Shown: piece by piece, positions 1-9,550 of the stretch | Layout: every line of letters starts with the position of its first letter | How positions within the stretch are numbered: the stretch's first letter is position 1 | Assembly (NCBI GenBank): GCA_026196495.1 | Contig: JAPHSY010000001.1 | Location: 1 to 64,000 of the forward strand | Direction: 5' to 3' | Length of the DNA stretch: 64,000 bases | Source of the DNA: Magnetovibrio sp. | GTDB taxonomy: Bacteria; Pseudomonadota; Alphaproteobacteria; Rhodospirillales; Magnetovibrionaceae | Translations under genes and position numbers: made by a program | The notes under the pieces: generated by a model | What the model was told of the DNA's origin: nothing | Seen by the model: the letters and a program-made list of their open reading frames with translations, nothing else | Databases searched by the model: none

Positions 1-852
1 ACCACCACCGACCAAGGCGGCCTGTGATGCCGAATGGTGTGGATCGCGAAAGGGGCGGGTGCGCATGAGCCCGCCTTCGGGCAACATTCCGGCCAATGAA
101 TGAATCATCGACACATCCAGCGCTTCGGTGGGTGTGAGGTCCGGTAAAATGCCCGAAAGGCGTCTAGCAAGTAAAGATTTGCCCGATCCAGGTGGGCCCG
201 ACATGAGCAGGTTGTGTCCACCGGCCGCGGCAATTTCTAGGGCTCTTTTGGCGGATTCCTGGCCTTTTATATCTACTAGGTCAAGAAAATCACGGCTTTC
301 ATCCGGGGTTTCATAAATTAAGGGTTTAGGATTGCTCAAAACTTGTGAGCCCTTGAAATGATTAACCAAATCCAGCAATGATCGAATCGCCAAAACCGTT
401 AAATCACCGGCCCAAGCGGCCTCACCACCTTGAATTTCGGGACAAATTAAGCCTAGTTGACGTGACCCAGCATGAATTGCGCTGGGCAGCACTCCATTGA
501 CCGCTGTGAGTGTGCCATCCAAGGCCAGTTCACCAAGGGCCACAAATTCATCAATTTGATCCGCAGGCAAAACGTCCATGGCGGTGAGCAGCCCCACGGC
601 GATGGGCAGATCGAAATGCGATCCTTCCTTCACGGTGTCGGCAGGGGACAGGTTGACGGTGATGCGTTTGGGCGGTAAAGCCAAGCCCAGTGCCGATAAG
701 GCTGCGCGCACGCGTTCCTTGGCTTCGGATACTGCTTTGTTGGGCAAACCAACAATAGCGAAAGCTGGCAAGCCCTGGGCAATGTGCACCTGAACATCCA
801 CAGGTAAGACTTCAATACCTTGAAAAGCAACGGTATTTATGCGTGCGACCAT
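1..852 (-). CDS. yifB: YifB/ComM-family Mg-chelatase-like AAA ATPase (3' part beyond left edge)
   Basis: The reading frame opens at an ATG at 852 and is still open at base 1, giving 284 N-terminal residues. Residues 1 to about 165 match the ChlI/S5-like N-terminal domain of YifB (start MVARINTVAFQGIE). A Walker A motif, GPPGSGKS, lies at residues 219-226, followed by the family's FRDPHHSAS segment. Family members run to about 500 residues, so the Walker B/sensor part and the C-terminal Mg-chelatase domain should lie outside the window. The family relative ComM promotes branch migration during natural transformation; for YifB in general the role is less certain. It is the last gene of a minus-strand run, 84 bases downstream of the LysE-type gene. 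Confident as to family, not as to function. Confidence 0.93.
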   Translation of the reverse strand, partial: MVARINTVAFQGIEVLPVDVQVHIAQGLPAFAIVGLPNKAVSEAKERVRAALSALGLALPPKRITVNLSPADTVKEGSHFDLPIAVGLLTAMDVLPADQIDEFVALGELALDGTLTAVNGVLPSAIHAGSRQLGLICPEIQGGEAAWAGDLTVLAIRSLLDLVNHFKGSQVLSNPKPLIYETPDESRDFLDLVDIKGQESAKRALEIAAAGGHNLLMSGPPGSGKSLLARRLSGILPDLTPTEALDVSMIHSLAGMLPEGGLMRTRPFRDPHHSASQAALVGGG

Positions 853-936
853 GTAGTATCACCCCCCATATAACATATCAACATGAGTGTAGCGATCAGA
901 TCTATGCGCGCAATAATTATGTGAACGATTGATACA

Positions 937-1548
937 CTAGCGGTCTGCGAATGATAATCGCAGGGCCAGCGCACCAAAGGCGGCCGCAAATCCACGACGA
1001 AACCAGTTCATAACGGCCGGCCGGGTGAGGACTTGGTCGCGCATATTGGCGGCTGCTAAGCCGTAAATCGCAAAGACGATAGCCGTTAGTCCCATAAATA
1101 TGGTGCTTAAAAGAACCATCTGCCAAACCGGATTGGATGTGGAGGTGGGTACAAATTGGGGTAAAAATGCCAGGAAAAATAGGGATAGTTTCGGATTCAG
1201 AATGTTAATCAGAAAACCGCGCCAGGCAATGATGTGGAGCTTTTTGCGTTTGTGTTCTGCACCAACATTCAAGCCCCCATGGTCTTTCAGCGTTCCCCAT
1301 GCCAGATAAAGCAAATATGCCACGCCTGCAATTTTGAGCGCCTGAAAGGCCACCGCACTGGTGTGCAACAGGGCGGCAAGGCCAAAGATACTGGCAGCCA
1401 TATGCGGCACAATCCCTAAGGTGCAGCCGACTGTTGCCGCCAAGGCTGACCGGGTTCCGCCACCCAGACCTTGGGCCAAAGTGTAAATCACCCCGGTCCC
1501 AGGCATAATCACAACAATCAGTGAGGTGATGAGAAATTCGGGGCTCAT
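937..1548 (-). CDS. LysE/RhtB-family amino-acid exporter
   Basis: A protein of 203 residues with about six hydrophobic segments. It begins with the family's typical N-terminal pattern (MSPEFLITSLIVVIMPGTGV), including the PGT/PGP turn after the first helix. Members of this inner-membrane family export amino acids or related small metabolites by proton exchange. The substrate cannot be read from sequence. The start at 1548 is supported by AGGAA nine bases upstream. The gene lies 20 bases downstream of the AhpD-like gene and is probably cotranscribed with it. Confidence 0.88.
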   Translation of the reverse strand: MSPEFLITSLIVVIMPGTGVIYTLAQGLGGGTRSALAATVGCTLGIVPHMAASIFGLAALLHTSAVAFQALKIAGVAYLLYLAWGTLKDHGGLNVGAEHKRKKLHIIAWRGFLINILNPKLSLFFLAFLPQFVPTSTSNPVWQMVLLSTIFMGLTAIVFAIYGLAAANMRDQVLTRPAVMNWFRRGFAAAFGALALRLSFADR

Positions 1549-1568
1549 GCTTGGGGTTCCTATTGGGG

Positions 1569-2153
1569 CTAATCCCTGGGTTCGCGGGCCATGGTGTAAA
1601 ATTCATCATTGGGCTGCATCGCGGTGATGATGGCCATGCGGTTGGAGAGGCCAAAGAACGCGGTGATGCCCGATATGTCCCAGATATCCTCGTCATCATA
1701 GCCGTGCTGCTTGAGGATTTCATAATCATTTGGGCTGACGGTTTCGGGTGCGCGCGACAGCTTCATGGCAAAGTCGAGCATCGCGGTTTGACGTTCCGAC
1801 AAGGGGGAATGCAAGTAGTTCACGGCAATCTGGTCGGCGAGTAGGGGTTCTTTGGAAAACACCCGCAACAGGGCACCGTGGGCAACCACACAATATTGGC
1901 AACCGTTGGCGGCGCTGGTGGCGACGATGATCATTTCTTTTTCTGCTGCGGTGAGGGTGCTGCCTTCGCGTTCCATAAGGGCATCGTGATAGGCGAAAAA
2001 GGCACGAAATTCATCCGGGCGGTGGGCCAGGGTCAGGAATACATTGGGAATGAACTTGGCCTTTTCTTGGACGGCCAAGATGCGCTCGCGGATGTCTTCG
2101 GGCAGATCTTCTAGCTTTGGCACAGGATAACGGCTGATGGGCTGATTGCTCAT
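1569..2153 (-). CDS. AhpD-like / carboxymuconolactone-decarboxylase-fold peroxidase-related protein
   Basis: A protein of 194 residues with the CxxC-x3-H active-site signature of AhpD-fold proteins: C85-Q-Y-C88 and H92 (CQYCVVAH). The length and the N-terminal PVPKLEDLPEDIRERI segment resemble the 'peroxidase-related enzyme' subgroup, which is longer than the short CMD domain. The paired cysteines suggest thiol-dependent peroxide reduction in the cytoplasm. Its position 24 bases downstream of gshB fits a thiol/redox role (inference). AAGGGG six bases before the ATG supports this start. Confidence 0.88.
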   Translation of the reverse strand: MSNQPISRYPVPKLEDLPEDIRERILAVQEKAKFIPNVFLTLAHRPDEFRAFFAYHDALMEREGSTLTAAEKEMIIVATSAANGCQYCVVAHGALLRVFSKEPLLADQIAVNYLHSPLSERQTAMLDFAMKLSRAPETVSPNDYEILKQHGYDDEDIWDISGITAFFGLSNRMAIITAMQPNDEFYTMAREPRD

Positions 2154-2177
2154 AAATGACCCCTTTCACAGAAGGTG

Positions 2178-3137
2178 CTAGCGGATACTGTCGATCTTGC
2201 TTTCAATGGCATCCCAGATATTTTCTTCCAAAGCAACCCCATCAAAACGGCGGATTTCCTGGAGCCCTGTGGGGGATGTTACATTTATTTCGGTTAGGTA
2301 CTGACCAATAACGTCAATACCCGCAAACAACAAACCGCGTTTTTTCAGATCGTCACCAATGGCAGCGCAAATTTCCAAATCACGCTCCGTCAGGCCGATT
2401 TTTGTCGGTGTGCCCCCGGCGTGCATGTTGGATCGGGCTTCGCCTTCGGGGGGGATACGGTTGATGGCACCCACAGGTTCGCCGTCGACCAAGATGATGC
2501 GTTTGTCGCCTTGGCGTACATCCTTCAAATAGGCCTGCACCACGATCGGCTCTCGCGATCCGTCCAAAAACATCTCCAACAGAGAGCCGAGGTTCTCATC
2601 ATCTGGCTTAATATGGAACACACCTGCACCGCCGTTGCCGTAAAGCGGCTTGACGACGATATCTTGGTGTTTTTTGCGAAAGGCTTTGATTTGGTCGACA
2701 TTGCGGGTCACCAAGGTGGGTGGAACCAGTTCTGGGAAGCGTGCGATGTACAGTTTTTCCGGATTCCGTCGCACTTCGGTGGGGTTGTTAACGACAAGTG
2801 TAGTTGGCGGCAGCATATCGAGCAGATATGTGGTGGTGAGATACTGCATGTCAAATGGGGGGTCCTGCCTTAACCACACAACATCTAGTGTTTCTAAATC
2901 GACTAGTAGTACCTCATCTAGTGTACAGTGATTTCCAACCTCACGCCGCAGCTCGACCTTTTGCATTTTGGCCAGGACCTTACCGTCTTCGTAAATAAGA
3001 TCATCGGGGTGATAGTAGAACAGCTCGTGCCCACGTCGTTGCGCTTCCAGACCGATTACAAACGTGCTGTCCGCTTCAATATCGACGTCTTGAATGGGGT
3101 CCATTTGCAGGGCGACTTTTAGGGGCGGGCGGCTCAT
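2178..3137 (-). CDS. gshB: Glutathione synthetase
   Basis: A protein of 319 residues, close to the E. coli enzyme (316). GshB joins gamma-glutamylcysteine to glycine with ATP. It has an N-terminal prokaryotic GSH-synthetase domain and an ATP-grasp domain, including the glycine-rich loop KPLYGNGGAGVF and the Mg/ATP-binding segment GIDVIGQYLTEINVTSP. AAGGA nine bases upstream supports the start at 3137. The yraN/BON/gshB neighbourhood is common in alphaproteobacteria. gshA is not in this window. Confidence 0.97.
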   Translation of the reverse strand: MSRPPLKVALQMDPIQDVDIEADSTFVIGLEAQRRGHELFYYHPDDLIYEDGKVLAKMQKVELRREVGNHCTLDEVLLVDLETLDVVWLRQDPPFDMQYLTTTYLLDMLPPTTLVVNNPTEVRRNPEKLYIARFPELVPPTLVTRNVDQIKAFRKKHQDIVVKPLYGNGGAGVFHIKPDDENLGSLLEMFLDGSREPIVVQAYLKDVRQGDKRIILVDGEPVGAINRIPPEGEARSNMHAGGTPTKIGLTERDLEICAAIGDDLKKRGLLFAGIDVIGQYLTEINVTSPTGLQEIRRFDGVALEENIWDAIESKIDSIR

Positions 3138-3188
3138 GGGCAGTGTTCCTTCAAAGAACTGTGCAGATTTGGCAGAAAATCAGGGATT

Positions 3189-4043
3189 TTAGGACTTAGT
3201 GCGTTCCAGCTCGCGGTGCAAGTCCTGCAACATCTGAGAAGCTGTATAGCGGTGGGTATCATCACTGGGCAATTGTAAATAATGCTCAAGCGCCTGGGTG
3301 GCATCCAAAAGGTGATCAAGGCGTGCATGCAACAACCCCAGTTCCCGCCACAGCTTGGCCTCTGTGGGCGCAAATAACAAAGCACCTTCAATGGCTTGAA
3401 GGGCAGCCTCGGGCGCGACATAGCGTAGATGATGGGCTTTGATAAGGTGTTGCAGAGACAACAAAACAGACTTTGGGGTCATCGTGGTCAATGCCATGGG
3501 GTTGAACGGCTCGTCGGAGATGGCGTGCCGGTCCAACAACTGGCGTAGGTCACGTGCACTCAACAACCGACCACCGTCAACGGGATCAAGCAGCAGGCGT
3601 TCGGATCGGGTTTGCACCGCCACCAAGGTGCGTGGTTGGAAATCAATAATCTCAACATGCTGATTAAAATCAGCAATTACAAGATGATATAGAATAGCCA
3701 AGGTTTGGGCGTGGCCGCGGCGGCGGTCAATTGTACGGGCCATGTTGGCCCCGTCGGCGCGCTCGGCCGGGTCCGTGACACCCACATAGCCATAGCGCCG
3801 GGCCAAAATCTGCTGTGCGGCTTCGATAATCAAATACGGGTCATCGGTGTCGTTGGCAACATAGGCCCGGACATCGTGAACCAATGATATCAGGTGACGA
3901 TCATAGACATCGATATTGAGGTTAGGTTCCGCCCACTTGGCCAACCACAAACTGGCCCGGGCCAAGTCCCATTGATCCTCTGGCTGGTGTGCCAGATCGG
4001 TGAGGGCTTGATGGGCAGATGTGTGGTGTGGGGTTGGCGTCAT
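3189..4043 (-). CDS. SirB1-like transglutaminase-fold / TPR protein
   Basis: A protein of 284 residues. The N-terminal two thirds resemble the SirB1 (YchA) family: after about 100 residues comes the family's RRRG-x-x-xTLA-xLY motif (RRRG at 107-110), followed by a degenerate transglutaminase-like core. Residues from about 205 form TPR-like helices (the LWRELGLLHARL segment). No enzymatic activity has been established for the family, and I see no clear Cys-His-Asp triad. GGAG six bases before the ATG supports the start. The stop overlaps the start region of nothing downstream, but its own start overlaps the end of the BON gene by 4 bases, which indicates translational coupling. Confidence 0.75.
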   Translation of the reverse strand: MTPTPHHTSAHQALTDLAHQPEDQWDLARASLWLAKWAEPNLNIDVYDRHLISLVHDVRAYVANDTDDPYLIIEAAQQILARRYGYVGVTDPAERADGANMARTIDRRRGHAQTLAILYHLVIADFNQHVEIIDFQPRTLVAVQTRSERLLLDPVDGGRLLSARDLRQLLDRHAISDEPFNPMALTTMTPKSVLLSLQHLIKAHHLRYVAPEAALQAIEGALLFAPTEAKLWRELGLLHARLDHLLDATQALEHYLQLPSDDTHRYTASQMLQDLHRELERTKS

Positions 4044-4669
4044 GAAGGCTCCGCGGGTGTGTCGGCAATGGGGGTTTTGACCCGTACATGACTGACGATA
4101 CGCTGGACATATTCGATGGAGCGGGCATGATTGATAACGCGCTGAAGTTCCGCATTATCTTGTGCAATCCCAAGCAAATAAACGGTTCCACCAACTGTTT
4201 CGATAGCATAATTAATGCCCAAAACCTTTTTGTCGAAGGTCAACTTGGCTTCCATCTGAGTGGAGATCCAGGCATCACGGGCGGTGTTTAAAATACTGCC
4301 GTCAGAGGTCACGTGGATCTCGTTGATGACATCGACGAGACCGTCAACTTGCCAGGCCAAGCGCACAGCATCCGCGCGTTGATCTTCGGTTTCCACTTGG
4401 CCGGTCAAAAGGGCACGACTCTCATAAACATCGACCCCAATTTTGGCGATGAAGGTGTGATCGAAACGGGCATATTGATCCAGGATACGACTGCTGAGGG
4501 CCAAATCCCGGGCCACACCGTCGACACCGCGTTCTGAATAGGCGGCAACCCCGGCACCGGCACCAGCACCCACCACCAAACCGATAGGTGCACAGGCTGT
4601 TGTGGTGATGCCAAGGCTGAACAGCGCAATCAGCAAAACAGCAAGACGAAATGGGGAAAATGCGGTCAT
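4040..4669 (-). CDS. dolP: Dual BON-domain lipoprotein (DolP/YraP-like)
   Basis: A protein of 209 residues with a hydrophobic signal segment ending in ITTTAC, so Cys27 is the probable lipidated residue, although the lipobox is not canonical. Two BON domains follow, at about residues 60-125 and 130-200. This is the layout of E. coli DolP (YraP), an outer-membrane lipoprotein that supports BAM function and envelope integrity. E. coli also keeps dolP near yraN and lpoA, as here. The gene lies 79 bases downstream of yraN and overlaps the SirB1-like gene by 4 bases. Confidence 0.82.
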   Translation of the reverse strand: MTAFSPFRLAVLLIALFSLGITTTACAPIGLVVGAGAGAGVAAYSERGVDGVARDLALSSRILDQYARFDHTFIAKIGVDVYESRALLTGQVETEDQRADAVRLAWQVDGLVDVINEIHVTSDGSILNTARDAWISTQMEAKLTFDKKVLGINYAIETVGGTVYLLGIAQDNAELQRVINHARSIEYVQRIVSHVRVKTPIADTPAEPS

Positions 4670-4748
4670 GGTCGATCCAGAAATGAAGTTGAAATTACCA
4701 TCAGTGTAGCGTCCAGTTGGTTAACAAAGCGTAGGGAAAATACAGGAA

Positions 4749-5138
4749 TTAAGGACGCCAAGCATCTCTAACATGTTTAAATTGCAGCAAACCTGACACC
4801 AGTGCGACATCAAAACGAATATCAAAAACCTGTAATGATGGATGGTGAATGAGAAATAGTTCAGCAGCACGTTGAATCCGGCCGCATTGTTTGGAGGAGA
4901 CCGCTTCAAGCGCTTGGGCTTGGATGGGGCGGGCTTTGACTTCGACAAAACAGATGACGCGACCGCGTTTGGCGACCACATCAAGCTCGCCTACGGGAGT
5001 CTTATAATTGCGCGCCAAGATGCGATAGCCCCGCAGACGCAGATGAAGTGCGGCGAGGCTTTCGGCCCAGCGTCCCCACTTTTGCGCGCGCACCCGTGCA
5101 CCATCTGCCTTGGGCTTGTGAACTCGCGGTTTACTCAT
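4749..5138 (-). CDS. yraN: YraN-family endonuclease-fold protein (UPF0102)
   Basis: A protein of 129 residues from the ATG at 5138, which is preceded by GGGAG with a 7-base spacer. An upstream in-frame ATG at 5165 lacks such a site. The restriction-endonuclease-like signature is clear: GELDVVAKRGR then FVEVKAR, i.e. the E-x-D and E-x-K positions of UPF0102. YraN proteins are conserved next to lpoA, rsmI and dolP in many proteobacteria, but their substrate is not established. Here rsmI, which usually precedes yraN, is missing. Confidence 0.92.
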   Translation of the reverse strand: MSKPRVHKPKADGARVRAQKWGRWAESLAALHLRLRGYRILARNYKTPVGELDVVAKRGRVICFVEVKARPIQAQALEAVSSKQCGRIQRAAELFLIHHPSLQVFDIRFDVALVSGLLQFKHVRDAWRP

Positions 5139-5242
5139 GCGTTGGCTCCCGCTACTCTGCATCAAATTTCGGCACCAAATTTTGGCCGTTTTTGGCGCGT
5201 ATAGATAGCGTATCAGGTTTTTCGGGAGGCTCCAGGGCGCAG

Positions 5243-6709
5243 ATGTCCAATTGCATATTTACCCACTCCATTTTTAAGCGTGCCAGTATGGCCGTCGTTC
5301 TGGCGTCTTTGGTGTTGGCCGGGTGTCAAACGCCCGGTTCAAAGCCGCAATTGGCAAATGTAGCCCCAGTTGAAAACCCCAAAGCGACTGAAGAAAAGGC
5401 CCCGGGCTCGTACGCCGCGTCCGGGGGTGTTGGTCCCCAAGTTGTCGCACGTTTATCTGAGCCGCGGCCACGCCCGCGCCCGCCAGTCTTACCCTCTTTG
5501 GAAGATTTGATCGGTCGCATCCCCATGTCGACACATGGAATTGACGCCCCTACCAATAGTGTTGAACCGCCGCCCGTGCCTCAGGCGCGTGGTATGCGTG
5601 TGGCGGTGTTGTTGCCGCTCAGCGGTGCCAATCAACGTGTTGGGGCGGCGATGTTGAACGCGGCGCAAATGGCATTGTTTGATTTTGCCGGAACCAACTT
5701 TGAAATGTTGGTGCACGACACCCAAGGTACAGAAGCCGGTGCCCGTGAAGCCGCGCGCCTGGCCATTGGCGATGGTGCCCAACTGATTGTGGGCCCGTTG
5801 TTGTCTTCATCGGTGCGCGCCGTTTCAGATTTGGCGCAAATAGCGTCAGTTCCGGTGATGGCGTTCTCCTCGGATCGTACAGTTGTTGGCCCGGGCGTTT
5901 ACACCATGGGCTTTTTCCCCGGTGATGAGGTCAAACGCGTGGTGGAATATGCCGTCGCCAAAGGGGCGCGTCGATTTGCATTGTTGGCCCCCGAAGGTGC
6001 GTATGGCGACAAAGTTTCGGCAACCATGAACACGGCCGTTTGGAATGCTGGCGGCTTTATGGTGCAAACCGAATTTTACGATCCCAAACTGCAAGATTTC
6101 TCAGAGCCGGTCAAACGGATCGCGCACTACAATGAACGTCGTGGCGCCTTGTTGGCGCAACGCCAAAGTTTGGAAGCACATGATGACGAAGTGTCGCAAC
6201 GGGCGTTAAAGCGTATGGAAAACCTGCAAACTTTGGGTGATGTGCCTTATGATGCTTTGTTGGTCGCTGATGGGGGGCGCCGTTTGATCGCGGTGGCGGC
6301 GATGTTACCTTTCTATGATGTCGATCCGAAAAAGGTGAGAATTTTAGGCACAGGTCAGTGGGATGAACCGGGTCTGGGTGCAGAGCCTGCCTTGGTCGGT
6401 AGCTGGTTTGCCGCCCCTGACCCCACCAACCGCAAAGCTTTTTCCGACACCTATCTCAACGCCTATGGCAATCGACCGCACCGTCTGGCGACCTTGGCAT
6501 ATGATGCCACAGCACTGGCAGTGGTCCTTGGATCACAAGGCACGGAACAGCCCTTCAGTGCTGAGGTTTTGGCGCAATCAGGCGGCTTTGCCGGACGTGA
6601 TGGGCTGTTTAGGTTTCAACAATCCGGTGTTGCGGAGCGGGGCTTAGCGGTGCTGGAAGTGGGCCGCAAAAATGCCAAAGTGATTGATCCGGCACCATCA
6701 GAGTTTTAA
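5243..6709 (+). CDS. LpoA-like penicillin-binding-protein activator lipoprotein
   Basis: A protein of 488 residues from the ATG at 5243. The signal segment ends in the lipobox LVLAGC, so Cys28 is probably lipidated. The body is a type-I periplasmic binding fold (Peripla_BP_6), starting at about residue 115 with MRVAVLLPLSGANQRVG. It corresponds to the C-terminal half of E. coli LpoA, the outer-membrane activator of PBP1A, and has no N-terminal TPR domain. A proline-rich linker (RPRPRPPVLP) joins anchor and domain. An in-frame GTG at 5048 would extend into the divergent yraN gene and abolish the signal peptide, so it is rejected. A GGGAGG lies 13 bases upstream. Confidence 0.87.
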   Translation: MSNCIFTHSIFKRASMAVVLASLVLAGCQTPGSKPQLANVAPVENPKATEEKAPGSYAASGGVGPQVVARLSEPRPRPRPPVLPSLEDLIGRIPMSTHGIDAPTNSVEPPPVPQARGMRVAVLLPLSGANQRVGAAMLNAAQMALFDFAGTNFEMLVHDTQGTEAGAREAARLAIGDGAQLIVGPLLSSSVRAVSDLAQIASVPVMAFSSDRTVVGPGVYTMGFFPGDEVKRVVEYAVAKGARRFALLAPEGAYGDKVSATMNTAVWNAGGFMVQTEFYDPKLQDFSEPVKRIAHYNERRGALLAQRQSLEAHDDEVSQRALKRMENLQTLGDVPYDALLVADGGRRLIAVAAMLPFYDVDPKKVRILGTGQWDEPGLGAEPALVGSWFAAPDPTNRKAFSDTYLNAYGNRPHRLATLAYDATALAVVLGSQGTEQPFSAEVLAQSGGFAGRDGLFRFQQSGVAERGLAVLEVGRKNAKVIDPAPSEF

Positions 6710-6734
6710 AGGCCGAATTTTAAAGCATTTTAAG

Positions 6735-7955
6735 CTAGTTGATGGAACCGCCACTGAATCCGGCGAAAGGATCGTCATCGGCGGCGGGTTCTTCAATGTC
6801 ACCCAACAGTTCGGCAATCAATGTATTCAACATCAGCCGCCCCTGATCGGTCGCACGTACACCGATTTCAGTTTGTTCCAACAATTTTTCACGACACAAG
6901 GTGTCTAGCGCATCTGTATTAAGCACCTGCATCAATGCGATGCCCGTTTGCGCTTCAAACCGGGCTCCATTCAAACCTTCACGGAGACGCAGGCCGGTGA
7001 GCACCAGCTCTTCTTGACGCTCAAGTGGGTTAAGCTCGCGGACCTTGGCGGTGCCGTGACCGCGTTGTTGCACCGCGCCGAACCAGCGGGCCGGATCAGA
7101 TATTTGGTGGGTGGCCTGTGTAATACCGTTTTGGCTGATGCGCCCGTGCGCACCGGGGCCGATGCCGATATAATCGGTGCCTTTCCAGTAGCTCAAATTA
7201 TGATGGCTTTCTGCACCGGGCCGCGCATGGTTGGAGACTTCGTAAGCGGGCAGGCCATCGGCCTCACAGATTTCTTGGGTCATCTGATAAAGATCAGCAG
7301 CTAGGTCTTCGGGGGCTTCGGCGATGTGCTGGCGAAAAAAATCCGTTCCGGGTTCGATGCTCAGTTGATAAAGCGAAATGTGATCGGTGGTCAGGCCTAA
7401 GGCATACTCCAACTCATCAGCCCAATCGCCCTCACCTTGACCGGGGCGAGCATAAATTAAATCGAATGTGTAACGATCAAATATAGCCTGGGCAATATCG
7501 ATAGCATCTAGGGCTTCTTCGGTGGTGTGTTCACGTCCAAGAGCCTGTAATGCATCATCATTTAAGGCCTGTACCCCGACCGAAACGCGATTGATTCCGG
7601 CGTCGTGAAAGGCCCGAAACTTTGAGGCTTCAATGGATGTCGGATTGGCCTCCAAGGTGATTTCGCAATTTGGTGCCACATCCCAATGAGTGCGAGCAGC
7701 CTCTAAAATATCGTGTATGGTTTCGGGTTTGACCAGGCTGGGTGTGCCGCCACCAAAAAATACACTGGTGAGGTTGCGGCCATTTGTTTGCTCTGCGTAA
7801 TGTTCCAGATCGCGTAAAATAGCACGACGATATTGGTCTTGGTCTTGATCGTTCAGTGCCGTTTCGTGGGAATTGAAGTCACAATAGGGACATTTGGACA
7901 GGCACCAGGGCCAATGAACATAAAGGGCTAAATCTTTGGGCTGTTTGAGCGCCAT
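6735..7955 (-). CDS. hemW: Radical SAM haem chaperone HemW
   Basis: A protein of 406 residues in the HemW (formerly HemN-like) family. It has the radical-SAM cluster motif with three cysteines, C18, C22 and C25 (CLSKCPYC). The GGGTPS motif follows at about residue 68, and the family-specific HNLSYWKGTDYIGIGPGAHG (20 residues) lies in the middle. A C-terminal HemN_C domain is present. HemW delivers haem to membrane proteins and lacks coproporphyrinogen oxidase activity. It lies downstream of rph and rdgB on the same strand, with a 133-base gap, and converges on the LpoA-like gene. Confidence 0.95.
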   Translation of the reverse strand: MALKQPKDLALYVHWPWCLSKCPYCDFNSHETALNDQDQDQYRRAILRDLEHYAEQTNGRNLTSVFFGGGTPSLVKPETIHDILEAARTHWDVAPNCEITLEANPTSIEASKFRAFHDAGINRVSVGVQALNDDALQALGREHTTEEALDAIDIAQAIFDRYTFDLIYARPGQGEGDWADELEYALGLTTDHISLYQLSIEPGTDFFRQHIAEAPEDLAADLYQMTQEICEADGLPAYEVSNHARPGAESHHNLSYWKGTDYIGIGPGAHGRISQNGITQATHQISDPARWFGAVQQRGHGTAKVRELNPLERQEELVLTGLRLREGLNGARFEAQTGIALMQVLNTDALDTLCREKLLEQTEIGVRATDQGRLMLNTLIAELLGDIEEPAADDDPFAGFSGGSIN

Positions 7956-8088
7956 TACACCATCTATCCACTAAGCCAGAACCACAATACACCAACACTC
8001 AGAAACGGTCGGTTCGTTCTCCATAGCAACAGTATTGACCTGTTAGCCGCAATTCTCAACTGTTGATGGCGTGAGCAAGCCTGCGCCG

Positions 8089-8700
8089 TTAGTTTTCGTC
8101 TTCAAAACATGCAGCCACCAACAGCTTAAAAGCGTTGGCGCGGTGACTCATGGCGTGTTTGGTTTCCGGTTCCATTTGCGCAAATGTCGTGGTGTGACCG
8201 TCCGGGACGAAGGTTGGGTCGTAGCCAAACCCCTTCTCACCACGGGCGGGCCACGTCATGGTGCCTTGGACTTGGCCTTCAAAGCTTTCGGTGTGTCCAT
8301 CCGGCCAAGCAATGGTCAAGGCGCAGGCAAAATGGGCGCTGCGGTCTTGTGAACTTGCGGCGTTGAGGGCCTCTTCAACCTTTTGCATGGCCAGGGTGAA
8401 GTCTTTTTTGGGTCCAGCCCAGCGCGCCGAATACACACCGGGGTCGTTATTTAAAGCATGAACACAAAGTCCACTGTCGTCGGCCAAAGCCACATGGCCT
8501 GAAGCGGTGGCTGCAGCCAAGGCTTTGATCTTGGCGTTGGCAATGAAGGTGGTGCCGTCTTCCACAGGTTCGGGCAAGTTCAATTCACCCGCAGAAATAA
8601 CGTCTGCACCAAACGGTTCCAGCAGCTCTGCGATCTCGCGGACCTTGCCGGGGTTGTGGCTGGCGATGACCAGCTTGCCACCTTCAAACTTGCGGCTCAT
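8089..8700 (-). CDS. rdgB: dITP/XTP pyrophosphatase (RdgB/HAM1)
   Basis: A protein of 203 residues. RdgB hydrolyses non-canonical purine triphosphates (dITP, XTP) to monophosphates and so keeps them out of DNA and RNA. Family motifs are all present: [10 protein letters not shown] near the N-terminus, ADDSGLCV in the middle and [12 protein letters not shown] in the C-terminal half. The ATG lies 6 bases after the stop of rph, which indicates cotranscription. Confidence 0.97.
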   Translation of the reverse strand: MSRKFEGGKLVIASHNPGKVREIAELLEPFGADVISAGELNLPEPVEDGTTFIANAKIKALAAATASGHVALADDSGLCVHALNNDPGVYSARWAGPKKDFTLAMQKVEEALNAASSQDRSAHFACALTIAWPDGHTESFEGQVQGTMTWPARGEKGFGYDPTFVPDGHTTTFAQMEPETKHAMSHRANAFKLLVAACFEDEN

Positions 8701-8706
8701 GCGTGA

Positions 8707-9426
8707 TCACTCCAGTTCAAGCACTTGACGTTGCAGCTCCACCAATTCGCCCACACCTTTTTTGGCCAGACGCATCAGTTCCATAAATTGATCTTCGGAA
8801 AATGGGTAATCTTCGGCGGTACCTTGAATTTCGACGATACCGTTGGCCCCGGTCAATACGAAGTTGGTGTCGGCTTCAGCGGCGCTATCTTCCAGATAAT
8901 CCAAATCCAATACAGCCGCACTTTGGTACAGGCCACAGCTCACGGCCGCGACTTGGTCAACCAATGGAACACTTTCAATCAGTTCGCGTTCCACCGCATT
9001 TCGTAGTGCCAAGTGCAAGGCAACATAGGCCCCGGTGATGGATGCGGTGCGGGTGCCGCCATCGGCTTGGATGACGTCGCAATCCACGGTGATTTGCATT
9101 TCGCCCATGGCTTCCAAATCTGTGACGGCGCGGAGCGAGCGCCCGATCAGGCGTTGGATTTCTTGGGTGCGGCCCGATTGTTTGCCGCGTGCCGCTTCGC
9201 GTGACATACGCGAATTGGTGGCGCGCGGCAGCATGCCGTATTCGGCCGTGACCCAGCCTTTGCCTTGGCCGCGAATCCAAGGGGGGACGCGCTCTTCCAG
9301 GGTGGCTGCACACAAAACGTGGGTGTCGCCGAACTTAATCAGGCAAGAACCTTCGGCATGCTTGGCAAAGCCCGGTTCGATGATGACGGTGCGCATTTGG
9401 TCGAGCTCGCGGCCACTGGGTCTCAT
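8707..9426 (-). CDS. rph: Ribonuclease PH
   Basis: A protein of 239 residues, the usual length. RNase PH is a phosphorolytic 3'-5' exoribonuclease that trims tRNA 3' ends. It begins [12 protein letters not shown] and carries the family blocks [13 protein letters not shown] and [19 protein letters not shown], which contribute phosphate and RNA binding. AGGA eight bases before the ATG supports the start. It is divergent from hrcA, with a shared intergenic space of 124 bases. Confidence 0.98.
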   Translation of the reverse strand: MRPSGRELDQMRTVIIEPGFAKHAEGSCLIKFGDTHVLCAATLEERVPPWIRGQGKGWVTAEYGMLPRATNSRMSREAARGKQSGRTQEIQRLIGRSLRAVTDLEAMGEMQITVDCDVIQADGGTRTASITGAYVALHLALRNAVERELIESVPLVDQVAAVSCGLYQSAAVLDLDYLEDSAAEADTNFVLTGANGIVEIQGTAEDYPFSEDQFMELMRLAKKGVGELVELQRQVLELE

Positions 9427-9550
9427 ATATCTATCCTTAAATCTTTATCTAAACTGTTGGGCACAAGCTAACCGCCCAGGCCATCTACGTAAAGCGTGCA
9501 ATTGACGCCTCGATTGACGCATGCCCGGTGGCGGATTAGGGTCTGAATTG

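Noticed and set aside
5048-5242. N-terminal extension of the LpoA-like protein from a GTG
   Set aside because: It overlaps yraN on the other strand and would place the signal peptide internally.
9427-9550. CIRCE operator between rph and hrcA
   Set aside because: No TTAGCACTC/GAGTGCTAA dyad or close variant is present there or before grpE and dnaK.
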